The notes below the pieces were generated by a model. It made no database searches and was not told where the DNA came from. It saw nothing but the letters and a program-made list of their open reading frames with translations. This document shows positions 35,060 through 46,820 of a DNA stretch of 64,000 nt, in pieces (the first letter of the stretch is position 1; each line of letters begins with the position of its first letter). Source of the stretch: Diphasiastrum complanatum. Its lineage: Eukaryota; Streptophyta; Lycopodiopsida; Lycopodiales; Lycopodiaceae. The stretch spans positions 46,035,346 to 46,099,345 of the forward strand of contig CM055096.1 of NCBI GenBank assembly GCA_029204225.1, in the 5' to 3' direction. Position numbers and translations under genes: made by a program.

Positions 35060-36185
35060 ATAGGTCACTGTGGGAGAATAGATCCTTGTGAAGCTAGTAA
35101 ACTAGACGAGAATTACAATGTTAAGAGTTCAAGATGGAGAGTATCCTCTTTGGAAAGAAATTGTGGGACATTGTGATTGGAGATGACAGTACTGGTGGTG
35201 ATTGTTGATGTTGACATGAAATGTCTTGACGAGAGCGATCAAGGCACACACTCACAATCATAAATTTGGTCTTTAAACATCATGTCATTACCTAGCTATA
35301 TTTCCAAGATTAGGCTTGAAGAGCATTGAGGGTGTAGTTTGAGACATTAAATTTGTTGTGAATTCTATTTGTAGCGACAAAATCGAGTAATGTGCACATA
35401 GAACATGGCAAGACCATTTGGTTTTCTAGCTCGAATTAAGCAATTACGCAAGTAGATATGTGATGTGGAACTTGTCTAGACACCAATGGGTAGAATCAAT
35501 GAAGGATGTAAAATATTTATAAGCCATAGTGCTTCTTAAGAAGAAGTTACTTGCATTTGAGAAATTGCACGACATCCTACTATATGAGGACCGGTGTGAA
35601 AATCGGTCAAAATTTGAATCAGGAAATCAAAAAATAGACATTGATCATGAGGGAGGGGTCTAATAAAAAAGACAAGAAAAAAGCCAACGCTAATGACAAT
35701 CAAGGTTTAGTGCAAGAAGAAAATAAAATATTTCTATTGTCAAAAGCTTGGACATCGATCAAAGAAAAAAGAAAGTCAATATCAAGAAGGGAAAGATGAA
35801 GCAATATGTAAATTTGATGGAAATAGACGAAGCGAACTAGCTATTATGTTTATAGAAGCAGAGTAGAACATGGTGTATCGACTTAGGACCACGCTAACAA
35901 CACAAGATGGGTCAATCTCCATAGACAATGGTGACAAGGTTGATCAAGCTAATGGAGACCATTGCCAAAAAAGAATTGTATGGTGCCAATCAAACTACCG
36001 AGTGGTAAAATTTGAAAATGTTTTGTACATGCCAAAGCCTAGAAAGAGTTTACTTTTAGTTGGTGTGATTGTAGAGCATTGAACAAAAAACAAAATTTGA
36101 AAAAATGTCTTATTAAAGATACTGACTGTAGTTATGAGGTCATTGTAGAAGAATATCAAGCACCTAGTGGTGGGCAATATAAACT
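35060..36185 (+). pseudogene. Copia I gag and protease remnant
   Basis: Heavily decayed. The gag start (about 35125-35200) reads MESILFGKKLWDIVIGDD, typical of the copia gag N-terminus (M-x-S-x-L-x-x-K-x-LW). A Lys-rich segment (REGSNKKDKKKANAN, about 35650-35710) and a protease tail (VLYMPKPRKSLLLVGVI, 36020-36070) follow. Many stops. It ends against gypsy copy 2 near 36190. Confidence 0.65.
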
Positions 36186-36214
36186 CAATGCATCTGTCAA
36201 GCCATATTAGTTTA

Positions 36215-39200
36215 CCACTCGGGGAACTACTACGGATTGCACCATGAGCGAAAAGCCTTCTAGCTGAATGGGCCAAAGCGGATGAGGAGCCAGTAGCGCC
36301 TGAGCCCATATATTGTGCGGGCTATGATGAAACAAATAACGTCCTCCACATTGGAGCAGCATGGGAATGTGAGGAACACAAAATCACTTTACCAATCAAA
36401 CACAAGAGATACGAGGACGAGGCGGCAGTGGTAGATGGAGAATCGGGTGTCAATCTGATCTCCACTACTTTATATGAAAAATGGGGTTTACAAGGATTGA
36501 AGCCAGCAAGATTCGCCATCAAGCTAGCAGATCAATCCTGTGTGAAACCAAAAGGTGTAGTTGCCGATATCCCCGTCAAGATAGTAAGCATGCAGTTTGT
36601 GATTACTTTTGTAGTCATGGATATACTTGAAGACCATGGTTGAGGACTGCGCAAGTAGTACACAACTAGGGAAACTCACCTTCAAGAATAGAGAACAGGC
36701 TATAAAGGTTGATCCATCTGCATACCGAGTTTTACTGGGAAGACCATGGTTGAGGACTGCGCAAGTAGTACACAACTAGGGAAACTCACCTTCAAGAATA
36801 GAGAACAGGCTGTAAAGGTTGATCCAACCACATGGGCGATGAAACCTATTGCACCCAAGGCTGACGACATTTCATCCAGGATAGATCATAAGATTGATTG
36901 CCCAAGGCCAGCCAAGGGGGTCAATATCATTCAGAGACGGATGTCATGAGATGGACAGATGCATTAGCAACTATTGACTGCCAGACATGTCAATATGAAT
37001 CAAATCCAGAACCGAGTACATCTTCACCCAAATGTTACACTATGGACACACCAATCACATTTGGGGTGAATATGATAAACGTAGCATGGCTGTCAGCGGA
37101 GCCTATTGAGAACCCAGTGGACGATGATCTAGTCCCTTGGCAACATGCTCTAACTTATAGTAAGGAGGTTGAGCTGACTGATGAACAGGTCCTACACCAC
37201 AAGGACCCAGATCGTTACGAAACCAAGAAGGTACGAGCTCAACCACCACAAAAGTCTGCTATGGCGAAAGTCTCAAGGATCGATCCACCCAAGGCACTTG
37301 TGAATAAGAAGAATCAGTTGAAGCAACGCTACAACCAGGTGATCCGATGGAGTGACCTACCCGAAAGGGCGATGGCTACAGTAGACGTTGATATTCGCAA
37401 CCATGAGGCGAATGTCACAGTAGTCCCGAAGAAAGACAACAAGGATGAACCCACCAAAATGACAAAAAAGGACAAAAAGAAGGTGTTGGATTCCTTGAAG
37501 TCACTCCAGTTGGACTCAAACACAGCGTCATCTTCTACACAGGTGACAGAAAAACAAAGAATGACCAGTCGGGCCAAGATCAATATGCTGAAAGAGAAAT
37601 CTCGACAAGCTCCCGTTCACGAGATGCCTGATAATTTCAAGAATTATACTTTGGACAACGTGGTAATCATGAAGTCGCAAGCCCAACGAGAACCTGATCA
37701 AAGTCAAGCACTAGCTAGACAAGTCTTTGAGGAGCTGCGCGAACACAGCCAATGAATCTTCGGAGCCAGGACAAGAAGAAAGAATAGTGCATGTGGGAGA
37801 ATAGTTAACACCCACGCAATTCAAGAGACTACGATCCTTGTTGGTGAAATATAAAGACTATTTTGCTTGGAGCTATAGTGATCTAAAGGTCATTCCGGCA
37901 ACAGTAGTCCAACATACCATACCCTTGGTGGACGGAGCAGTCCCTAAGGTGAGCCGTTACTACCGTTGCAACCCGAACTATACAGAACTGATCAAGCAGG
38001 AGTTGCAAAAGCTGATGGACGCAGATTTCATTTACGAGATCGAGCACACGGAATGGGTATCGCCGATAGTTATAGTACCCAAGAAGAATGGCAAAATGCG
38101 GATCTGTGTGAATCTGAAGGCGCTAAATGCAGTCACCAAAAATGACCATTTTTCTTTACCATTTACGGAAAGTGTCCTCGACAGGGTAGCTCACGCCGAA
38201 GCCTACACTTTTTTGGATGGCTTCAGCGGCTACAACCAAGTGAAAATAGCCCCCCAGGACCAGCACAAGACAGCATTTGCCACAAAATGGAGAACCTATG
38301 CCTATAAAGTGATGCCATTCGGACTTTGCAATGCCCCAAGAACTTTCCAGCGGGTCATGCAGGCGACATTCAAAGATTATTTGCAAAAAATTTTGGAAAT
38401 TTTCTTGGACGATCTGTGCGTGCATGGACCAGATTCAAAACACTTATCCAATTTGGAGAAGGTGTTACAAAAATGCCGCGACTACTAAATCTCCCTGAAT
38501 TCAAAAAAATGTCAATTCTGGGTGACACATGGCTTGATACTTGGCCATATAGTGTCAAGACACGAGATCACCATAGATCTATCAAAGATCAGTATCATTA
38601 TTGATCTACCACCACCGGGGACGATCCGCAAGGTCTACATTTTCATGGGTCATGCTAACTATTATAGGATCTTCATTCTTGATTTTGCGGAGTTAGCCAG
38701 ACCAATCTACAAACTCACAACGGATCCACATTGGAATGAGGAAGCCCTAAAAGATTTCCAAAATCTTAAGGATGCATTGGTTTTGGCACCAATCTTACGG
38801 CCACCCAATTGGTCCATTGAGTTTCACGTGCATACGGACGCATCAAAGTATGCAGTTGGAGTAGTCTTAACCCAGCCAGTTGAACACAAAAAAGATTTTT
38901 CAATTCAATTTGCAAGCCAACAGCTCAGTGATACCGAAATGAACTATTCAACCACAGAGCGGGAAGCATTGGCAATGATCTATGCAGTTAAGAAATTTCG
39001 ACATTACTTGATGGCCACACATTTTGCTTTTTATACGGACCATCAACCCTTGCTCTATCTCATTAATAAAACTTGCAACACCGGAAGAATCACCAGATGG
39101 CTACTTCTGTTGTTGGAGTTTGATTTTCGAATAGTAGTTCGCAAGGGAAAACAACACTACATGGCATATCATGTGTCACGAATCAAGGGAAAGGAGATTG

Positions 39201-40482
39201 CCACCCATCTCGACGATGAGTTAGCAGATGCTACCTTATTTTACGTGGACACAGTACCAGAATGGGCTGCCGACATTGTTGAATATCTAATGCATGGCCA
39301 ACCAGACAAATCACTACCAAAGGCGGAACAACTAAAATTGATTTTGAAGGCTAAACCTTATCAGGTGATTGTCAGCCAGTTGTATCGAAGAGGTCAAAAT
39401 GAAATTCTTCGACGGTGTATTTTTCCTCATGAGACCACCCAGATTATTTCGCTTTCACATGAAGGCATGGGTGGGGGTCATTTTGCATCTGACATTACAG
39501 TTCGCAAGATCCTACAATCAGGATGTTGGTGGCCAACGATTCATAAAGATACGGAGGAATACTTGAAAAAGTGCGATGTGTGCCAAAGGGCAAGGAGACC
39601 AACGAGATTGAACTATGACCTACTGCACCCAGTCTTAGCCCAAACACCGTTCAAAAAATGGGAATTGGATTATATTGGTCCAATTCACCCTGCAACAAGG
39701 AGTTTCCAGGCTCGATACATAATCGTAGCCACAGACTACCTCACCAAATGGGTTGAAGCCAAGGCAGTAAGAGTAGTTGATGCTAGGACCATTGCCACTT
39801 CGGATGCCCGGTGAAACTAGTCAGTGATCGCGGAAGCCATTTCATCAACGAGACCATCAAGGTCCTGTTGGAGGAATTCTTCATGATCCACAGAACCAGT
39901 ACCCCCTATTATCCTCGTGGTAATGGGCAAGCAGAATCATCCAATAAGATCTTGTGTAGCGTGCTCACGAAAACAGTTGAAACTAGCAGATCAGATTGGG
40001 AACACAAGTTGCATGCTGCACTGTGGGCATTCAGGACAGCATACAAAGGGAGCACTGATCAAACACCCTTCCAATTGGTATATGGTTAGGATGTTGTGAT
40101 GCCAGTAGAGTTTAGTTTTTTCATTAACGATTGCCACCGTGCAATGTCTTAATGAGTCCAAATCTCTACAGCTATGCCATGAAGCTCTGCATAAACTCTG
40201 TGAAACACGCTTACTAGTTGTGCATGCACTGGCAGCTGAAAAGAAAAGAGGCAAAGCTTGGCATGATCGCAGATTACAAAAGAAGGATCTTCGTTCTGGA
40301 GATTTGGTCCTGATGTATAAAACCAAGGCGATCAAGGGGAAGTTAAAATTCACTGGCGAAGGTCCTTATAGGATCAAGGAAATTCTTAATCATGGACCCG
40401 TGAACTTAGAAAAGCTAGATGGGACGCCATTTAACACACCCATCAACGGTAGCCGGTTGCACAAGTACTGGCCACCACAGTA
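36215..40482 (+). pseudogene. Gypsy copy 2 pol: protease, RT, RNase H, integrase
   Basis: A Ty3/gypsy pol, 5'-truncated. Protease (36428-36640) has VVDGESGVNLIS and KLADQSCVKPKGVVADIPV. A charged linker covers 36898-37755. Reverse transcriptase (37838-38490) has VPKKNGKMRICVN, FLDGFSGYNQVKIAPQD, VMPFGLCNAPRTFQR and active site EIFLDDLCVHG, then a single in-frame stop at 38486. RNase H (about 38810-39190) has HTDASKYAVGVVL, SDTEMNYSTTEREALA and YTDHQPLLYL. Integrase has the HHCC finger (HEGMGGGHF to CDVCQRA), WELDYIGPI, ATDYLTKWVEA, and after a frameshift at 39810 LVSDRGSHFINE and YYPRGNGQAESSN. The C-terminal domain is at 40139-40480 (GEGPYRIKEIL). Confidence 0.92.
36632..36827 (+). repeat. 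110-bp tandem duplication in gypsy copy 2 protease
   Basis: The segment starting GACCATGGTTGAGGACTGCG at 36632 recurs at 36742 with one mismatch over 86 bp. The 24-bp piece between encodes the expected AYRVLLG lead-in to RPWLRTAQ. It disrupts the protease end. Confidence 0.92.
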
Positions 40483-41547
40483 AGATAGATCCAGATTGGG
40501 GGTGGCACGTTACAAAAAGCTAATCTACTCAGCCATCATCACTAGATCTAAAGAGATCAAGCCAAATCAAGTTAAATCCATTAAGATTCAGCCAGATCTG
40601 GCAAGATCGGGAAAATCCATCAGAATCCAAGGAGGATTCAGATGCTGATAGGATAAAAAAGAAAGCAGATCTTCAGATTGACTGATGGATCTACTACCAA
40701 GAATACATCAGAACTTCTTGAGACCTACCAACAGTCAGATCAAGCCTAGATGAAGTTGATTACCAGTTTACAAAAGTTAAAAATCAGAAAATCTCGAGAT
40801 CTCGTCAAAAAACACTCTGAAAGAGCACTTTTTTCATGATTTTTTGAGATCCCCTAAGAGATAGCTCTTGAAAATTGGATAGTCACTAGATCTGATCTAG
40901 ATGCATCCATGAAAATCTCTATGAGAGTTCCTGATGGAGGAATCATCATTTTTTAGTGTATGTGAGAGTTTCCAGAAGCTGAATTTTCAAAACCCTCGCA
41001 GAGCATCAAGATCATCTCACCGAATCAGAGCACTGAAATTAGCCTACCTACATGGTCTGATATTGAAAATCCAATCATAGGAACAATTTTGCGAGAGATC
41101 ACTTCCTGCGAGAGTTGAACCCTCGCAGACAATCTAAATCCTCGTAGAACCTTTGCATAGCAGTCAAATCACCTTCTGAACTCTCGCAGACTTCCCTGAG
41201 GTCTTCGAATTTTGTGAAGAAGGCGCCTACCAAAATTTGAACTGAACAAAGGAAATTGAATTTCACCTAATACGCACTCTAAATTCCGCTATATAAGGGT
41301 TGAATTCGAGTCATTTGTCACCTTTGCTAGCGAAGCTCTGCCAAAATTTACTCTGAAATTACCAAGTTTTTCGTTTGCAACCAAATTTCCTACCAGCTAT
41401 CATCTGATATTACTGAACACTGATCTACTCTGAACTACACTCCTTGTCTTCCAACACTCGTTATTCTCAATTTTCTACCATTTTCACATCTTTTTCCATT
41501 CTCCACCATTTTTCTTACTTTTCCGACCTCTAATCATCACTACTAAC
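40483..41547 (+). promoter_or_regulatory. Spacer between gypsy pol and ORF3, with TATA box
   Basis: About 1.06 kb of non-coding DNA after pol. A purine-rich GATTGGGGGTGG sits at 40494-40506. CTATATAAGGG at 41289-41299 is a strong TATA box, 249 bp before the ORF3 ATG at 41548. Both the box and the spacing are kept in copy 3 (48399-48409, 251 bp before its ATG). It could be an internal promoter for ORF3, or part of an older LTR retained inside the element. Confidence 0.55.
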
Positions 41548-44500
41548 ATGGCCTCCTCATCCTCTGAAGACTCTGGCGCCAAACATGTGATCTAGTGTGA
41601 CATCCCCGAGGCCACACAGATTTGGCCTCTACCATTTGACACTCTGATCCAACCATGGCTATAGACAGCCAGCCCACTTCTAGCGGCAATGGGTTTTTAC
41701 CTGGCACTCTTCCATTCTGAGATTAACATGGGCCTTGCCCTTCACACTTATGCCACCTCGGATGAGGACAAGGCTCGTTTCCACTTCCTGTACCAAGGTA
41801 CCATGTACAAGGTCAGAATTAACGCTGACTCAATGATCACCGTTGGCATTATGTCCGGTGATCGTCAATCCATCTCTCATCGTCATGCCAAAGCTTTGAT
41901 CAAACCATTCATCACCCAAACCACACCAGAAGATAGAAGCTATCACGGAACCCGTCATTCAGACGGCTGCGCATCTGTTGAATAACTTTCTGGTTATTTT
42001 AACATTTCGCAAGGACAGAATCCAGTCTACGCTGCTGAGTCAGATAGTAAAATCCTTTCTGGAATTCCCTAACCCCTCCATTGTGCCATATGACTGGCAT
42101 AGCTTCCTTATTTGAGAACCAACCAACTTCATTAAACCCAACAACTGTGAGCGAATCGCAGCAGGCCCCCTATTGTGTAACTTTGCCTGTGCACTTCTCG
42201 AGGAGAAAGTGTGCGGTTTCCAACGCTCATCCCTCCTGTCTACCCTTGTGCCACATACTAACCTTTATCCACCATCTCAAGCATCTACCTCCTCCCAACC
42301 TGCAGTTACTAACACAACGGCCAACAAACAAATGTGTGGTGCTGCCTCTACATCCACATCTCCACCTGTTACCTGAAGACGTGTCTCCACTACCACACTA
42401 ACCACTCCATCCACCATCGCCACTTCTTCTTTCATGCAACCCCCCACTCCGATTTCTGTTGTCGCTACCTCTCTTCCTGTTCCATCCACATCTGTTTCTG
42501 TCTCCATCCCCATTTCTTTAGTTGATACCACTCCTACTTCTCTTCCAGTGTCCACTACTCCATCCATCACCATCACATCTTCCATCACTCCTGCCACCAC
42601 TATTGCTCCTCTCACATTCAATCCTTCTGATTCACAACTGTCCCCCGACACTCTGGCATGGATGCAAATTATCAATTTTTCATCCCCACGCCAGACACTT
42701 TTCTCACCTTCTTCCATACTCCACACCACCCTCCACTTTCCCTCTATTCCTCCCATCCTCTCGTTCGGACAAACCATCCTCACCCCTGTTTTCACAGTCA
42801 TTTCTCAAACCCCACCCGCTTTGCCAACAAAGGTTGCTGAGGGCAACCAACCGCTGCCTAATGACGCATTTGTTCAAACAATTTTTGTACCATTGCCAGA
42901 TCGGGCTGATCCCACCGCCCCAGATGGCATCAGGTCCAATAAGAACCTGATAGAAGATAATGACGACAAGATTCCACCAGTCGTCGGGGCCGATAGAACA
43001 CAAGCCCCTGCCAGTGCCAGTGTACCGGCTGCTCCCACAGACCTAACGACGGTGTACCAAACTCTAGGAAAATACATCCTAGATGCGGTAGCAGCCAAAG
43101 CTATTCTGGAAAGCAAGGTACCACACTTGGCGACAAATAATACACAGCTACGAGCAGACCTAACCAAGCTGCAGCAAGAGCTGAGTTTGGCTCAACAACA
43201 CGAACAAGAGGGCACCAGGAGATTGCCAAGCTGCAGCAGAGGGAGGAGGGCCTCAACAAATATATCCAAAGCCTCTCCAACGCATTGACTGAGGCCTCCA
43301 CGAAGGTGAGGGAGCTTCAAGCTGAAGCGTCCCAACGGCTTGCCCCCATCCAGGCGCAACTTACCCTTTAGCAAAGAATACGCGCTTGGGGACAGAGGTC
43401 AAAGCCCTACAAGACGACAAGCTCGTCTGGTTAGCTCAACCTGCACCGGACTCAAGGCCGCTTTCTCAATCAGAGATGAATCTTCTATGGCGTTAGGTGC
43501 AGGTTTATAGCCAAACCTTAAACAGCTGCTAGGCAGAGTTCAACAAGTATCAGACAAGCGCAACACATGAGCTCGCCCAGGCCAAGTAAGCCCTTAAGGC
43601 GTGCCAAAAATTCATGGACTCGAAGGCCCAGCCCACCCCCGTGGTAATTCCACTACCACCTAATTTTGACGCTGCGCAGGCTAGTACCAGCCAAGATCAA
43701 AGCCAGCAGACAGCAGGGGGATCTCAAACAGATCAAGGGTCTGAAGGCCAAGACCAAGGGCAGACGGATATGGCTGCTGAGATGCAAGACCAGAGCCAAG
43801 GCACATCATCCAGAGGTTCGTGCACGATATCTGCCAACCGGGTCTTTCGAAGACCGAAGTCCGTGGAGGAGAAAATTAATGGATTTTTATCAAAGTACCC
43901 CCCCGAGTAATCTCGAGGCGGTTGGCAGATATCGTTTTCTACTCAGACAATCAAGGGCAAAGAACTACAAGCATTACCCGCCCTCCAACCACAATCAGAG
44001 TGGCATCAACAGTTATTCGAAAGAGACCCTGCGGCCATCAGGGCCTACGTGACAAGTCCACAATAATTACGGGGGAACGCACATTTTTTGCCATGTACAC
44101 GAAGATCCAAATGGACAGAATGCGGCACCCCTCTGGACAAGATCACACTTTATAATTTTAATTGGCCGATCATACCATCGCAATATGGGTGGACGACGAA
44201 TGTAGACACCAGAAGGGCTCTCACCACGTTTGGAAACCAGTATATCAATTGCCCTGATCCCACAGTCCACGCAGCAACCACTTACGCCCGGGACTTAGAA
44301 CACCTGATGGGAATCGAAACTAAATGGGATGATTTTCTTCCCGCAATATTCTTTGATCCTAATAAGGTGCTAGCTTCCTTCAAAGTCAAAGATCAACTAC
44401 TAGTCGCTCGTGTATATTACCGAGCTACATTCCTTGGAGAACCCTGGACACGCTGATTCCAAGCCTAGATCAATCAAGAATGGCTAACAGGAGTCCACAA

Positions 44501-44678
44501 GTCCTTCCACATGCCCAAGGACTTGAAGAAACTGGACCATCTCAACTTCATGGAAGACGTTACGGGTTACCTGATCCACCAGAGGCAGGCAAAGAGGACG
44601 CTATACTAAACCGGCAGAGTGCCGAGGGACCGACACTATTTCAGGTCGTGGGTCCTGTTGGGGGTATTCCCAACAAAG
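41548..44678 (+). pseudogene. Gypsy ORF3, copy 2 (large accessory ORF after pol)
   Basis: Around 1000 codons of coding-like sequence in several frames. Order: MASSSSEDSGAK start; a first domain (41690-42240: MGFYLALFHSEINMGLAL, then RKDRIQSTLL, IVPYDWHSFL, RIAAGPLLCNFAC); a Pro/Ser/Thr-rich linker (42400-42860); a helical, coiled-coil-like part (43080-43370: AKAILESKVPHLATN, LTKLQQELSLAQQ); a Gln/Gly-rich part (43614-43830); and a C-terminal domain (about 44100-44620: TLYNFNWPIIPSQYGW, YARDLEHLMGIETKWD, ARVYYRA, DLKKLD.LNFMEDVTGYLI). The LTR follows at once. Position is as for env-like ORFs of some plant gypsy elements, but I see no signal peptide or membrane segment. Product unknown. Confidence 0.6.
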
Positions 44679-45460
44679 TGTAAATAAATAAAATCATCCA
44701 ATAAAATGTGTTTCGAGGGCATGACATCCTGCGTGTATAAGCCCATGGCCCAATGAGCACGCAAATAAAGTTGTAAATAAAATAAACATGACTTGGGCCT
44801 TGGAATTAAAATAAAACTAGAGGCCCAATGTCATTTTTAAACTTAGAGATCACTTTTTAGAGTTGGGTCCAAATTGGGACTCACATGAATCTTGTGATTT
44901 CTAATGTACTTTTTGTGGACCCTTGGATCAAGTTGGGTCCAAGATGAATGGATAGGATCATTGTGAATAGTAGCTAACAGGATTGAGGGGCAAGGGCCTT
45001 CCCCATTTTATAAAAAGACACCATTTGTACACTATTTCCATGCTTAATGAGAAGGAGAAAACTCTACCATTTTTGGAAGAGAAGCATCCTCATTTGCTAT
45101 TCACTACTTGCTAATGCTCTTGATTGTGTTTTCCATTGCTTTCTATTTCCATGTTTATTGTTTGCCATAGTGAATGCTTTTCCATTAGCAAGCATAAGGA
45201 GCATTTGAGCTAACCTCCACCCTCACTCTCTTCTCTTCTCAACCTCTTCTTTTCTATCCCTTCCTTTCACCCAAATCATGATGAATGTTAGTGTAGAGGA
45301 GTAGAGTTAAAGGAGAATAGTGTTAGTGGTGATTAGAGTTAAGGGAGAAAGTAGGAAATTAACTAAAAGTAGCATCTATGCATAGTTAGGTACCTATCCA
45401 GTGATCTAACCCTTGTTGACAGGGGGGAGGGCTATACTACGCGAGATCTTCGACCCTACA
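44679..45460 (+). repeat. 3' LTR of gypsy copy 2 (782 bp)
   Basis: Starts TGTAAATAAATA and ends GACCCTACA, with TATAAAAAG at 45009. It is collinear with the LTRs at 1732-2495 and, inverted, 46821-47614. The end is set where similarity between the three copies stops; the flank is ACAAA. The 5' LTR is not in the window. Confidence 0.7.
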
Positions 45461-46820
45461 ACAAATGAAAGTGTTGAAAAATTGATATTGGTTCTCAAGT
45501 TAGATGAATCAGAAGTAATAAAGGAACAAAAGCTAGAAAGGGTTAGTGTTACACTTATAAATGGAGCATTAAGTGATACGATAAACTCAAAGAGTCTTAA
45601 TTTCAATGTGTAGTCCAAAAATAACATCTGGTGGTCAGCAGCTTTCCAAGTTTAACCCTATTTTATTGAGTACTGGCAACTAATTTATTTCAAGAATTTA
45701 TGGTTTTGTGTTTTAAGCTAATATTGTTTTGTTATTATAAGTCTAAGTTTTAAATATACTTGATCGAGTAATACCATTCAATTCTCTTAACATAGTTCAT
45801 GATTTTGTGTTTCAAACAGGTTTTAAAAGAAGACCATGACATTCTATTTTGAATTTTTAGTAAAATAGATTATCCGGAGATGATTAAAAATCATATGAGT
45901 GACACACCACCCAATGTTTCTGGAATAGGTGATTTTAAGGTGGAATGGCATTTTGCTGGAGACTTGAAGTCGTTGAAGTGCATGTTCAACATCTCACATA
46001 GAGCAAATTCAAAACATCCATGCCTCTATTGCATGAAAACTACACAAGACATGTTGAAGAGCTTGAGGGTTTCAAGGGATATAGAAGATCCGACTTGGAA
46101 ACCAGTACTACCGATTTCGCTTAAAAGTGTCCACATTTGTACACTACATGGAGAGGTTAGAATTATCGAAAAATTGATATACCTTCATATCTGGTTTGCC
46201 TGGAATACTAAGCCAGAGTCATTAGCCAAAAAAGCAATAGCTCGATTGGAGAAAGTTCTATCAAAAGTGGGTCTTCATAAAGGACACGTTAAAATACAAA
46301 AGGACGAGAAGCTTTCGGAAAAAACGGAAAACATCCCATGCAAACCAAGCATAGGAGAATCCAAAGCTCGTTGTTTCTTATCAAATCATTCCGGAAAACT
46401 GACTAAAATCTAGTACTCAATTTGGATAGATGTACTCAATGCCACAAAGGATTTTGAAAAAAAAAAACAACGAGGATTAAAAAAGTTGAAGTCTGGACAA
46501 AGCTTGACAACATGGTCAAATTGCTCAAAAAAGATAAACTGTCTGATATTGATGCCCTACTAATTGAGAAATCAACAATTGAGTTTGTGGATGCAGTTAA
46601 AGGTGCCTGGGGTGAAGGTCATATTACGCATTATATGGTAAATCTCTTTTCAGTGTAACTACCTCTTAGAATTATAATTTCATTGCCTAAATATATCCTA
46701 ATCTATTTGTAGTGTGCCCACCTACATGCATAAGCCTTTAAAAAACGAATTTACTATAAATTAAAAATGATTAATATGACAATGTTTGTATCTCTGATAT
46801 TGCAGCACATTTTACGACAT
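45461..46820 (+). pseudogene. Unfamiliar transposase-like gene, interrupted on both sides
   Basis: Caught between two inverted gypsy LTRs. An upstream piece (45461-45613) encodes SVEKLILVLKLDESEV. The main open part (45880-46413, 177 codons) encodes DFKVEWHFAGDLKSLKCMF, then HPCLYCMKTT, VHICTLHGEVRIIEKLIYLH and ARCFLSNHSGKLTKI. Coding resumes after a stop and frameshift (about 46470-46640: DALLIEKSTIEFVDAV, WGEGHITHYM) and meets a GT donor at 46639. An AG acceptor near 46804 leads to HILRH, where the inverted LTR cuts it. The layout W-FAGD-K-L, PC-YC, conserved His/Trp resembles repeated transposase-like proteins, but I cannot name the superfamily. Confidence 0.55.

Noticed and set aside
42277-42801. 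174-codon minus-strand open frame
   Set aside because: It is the antisense shadow of the Pro/Ser/Thr-rich part of gypsy ORF3.
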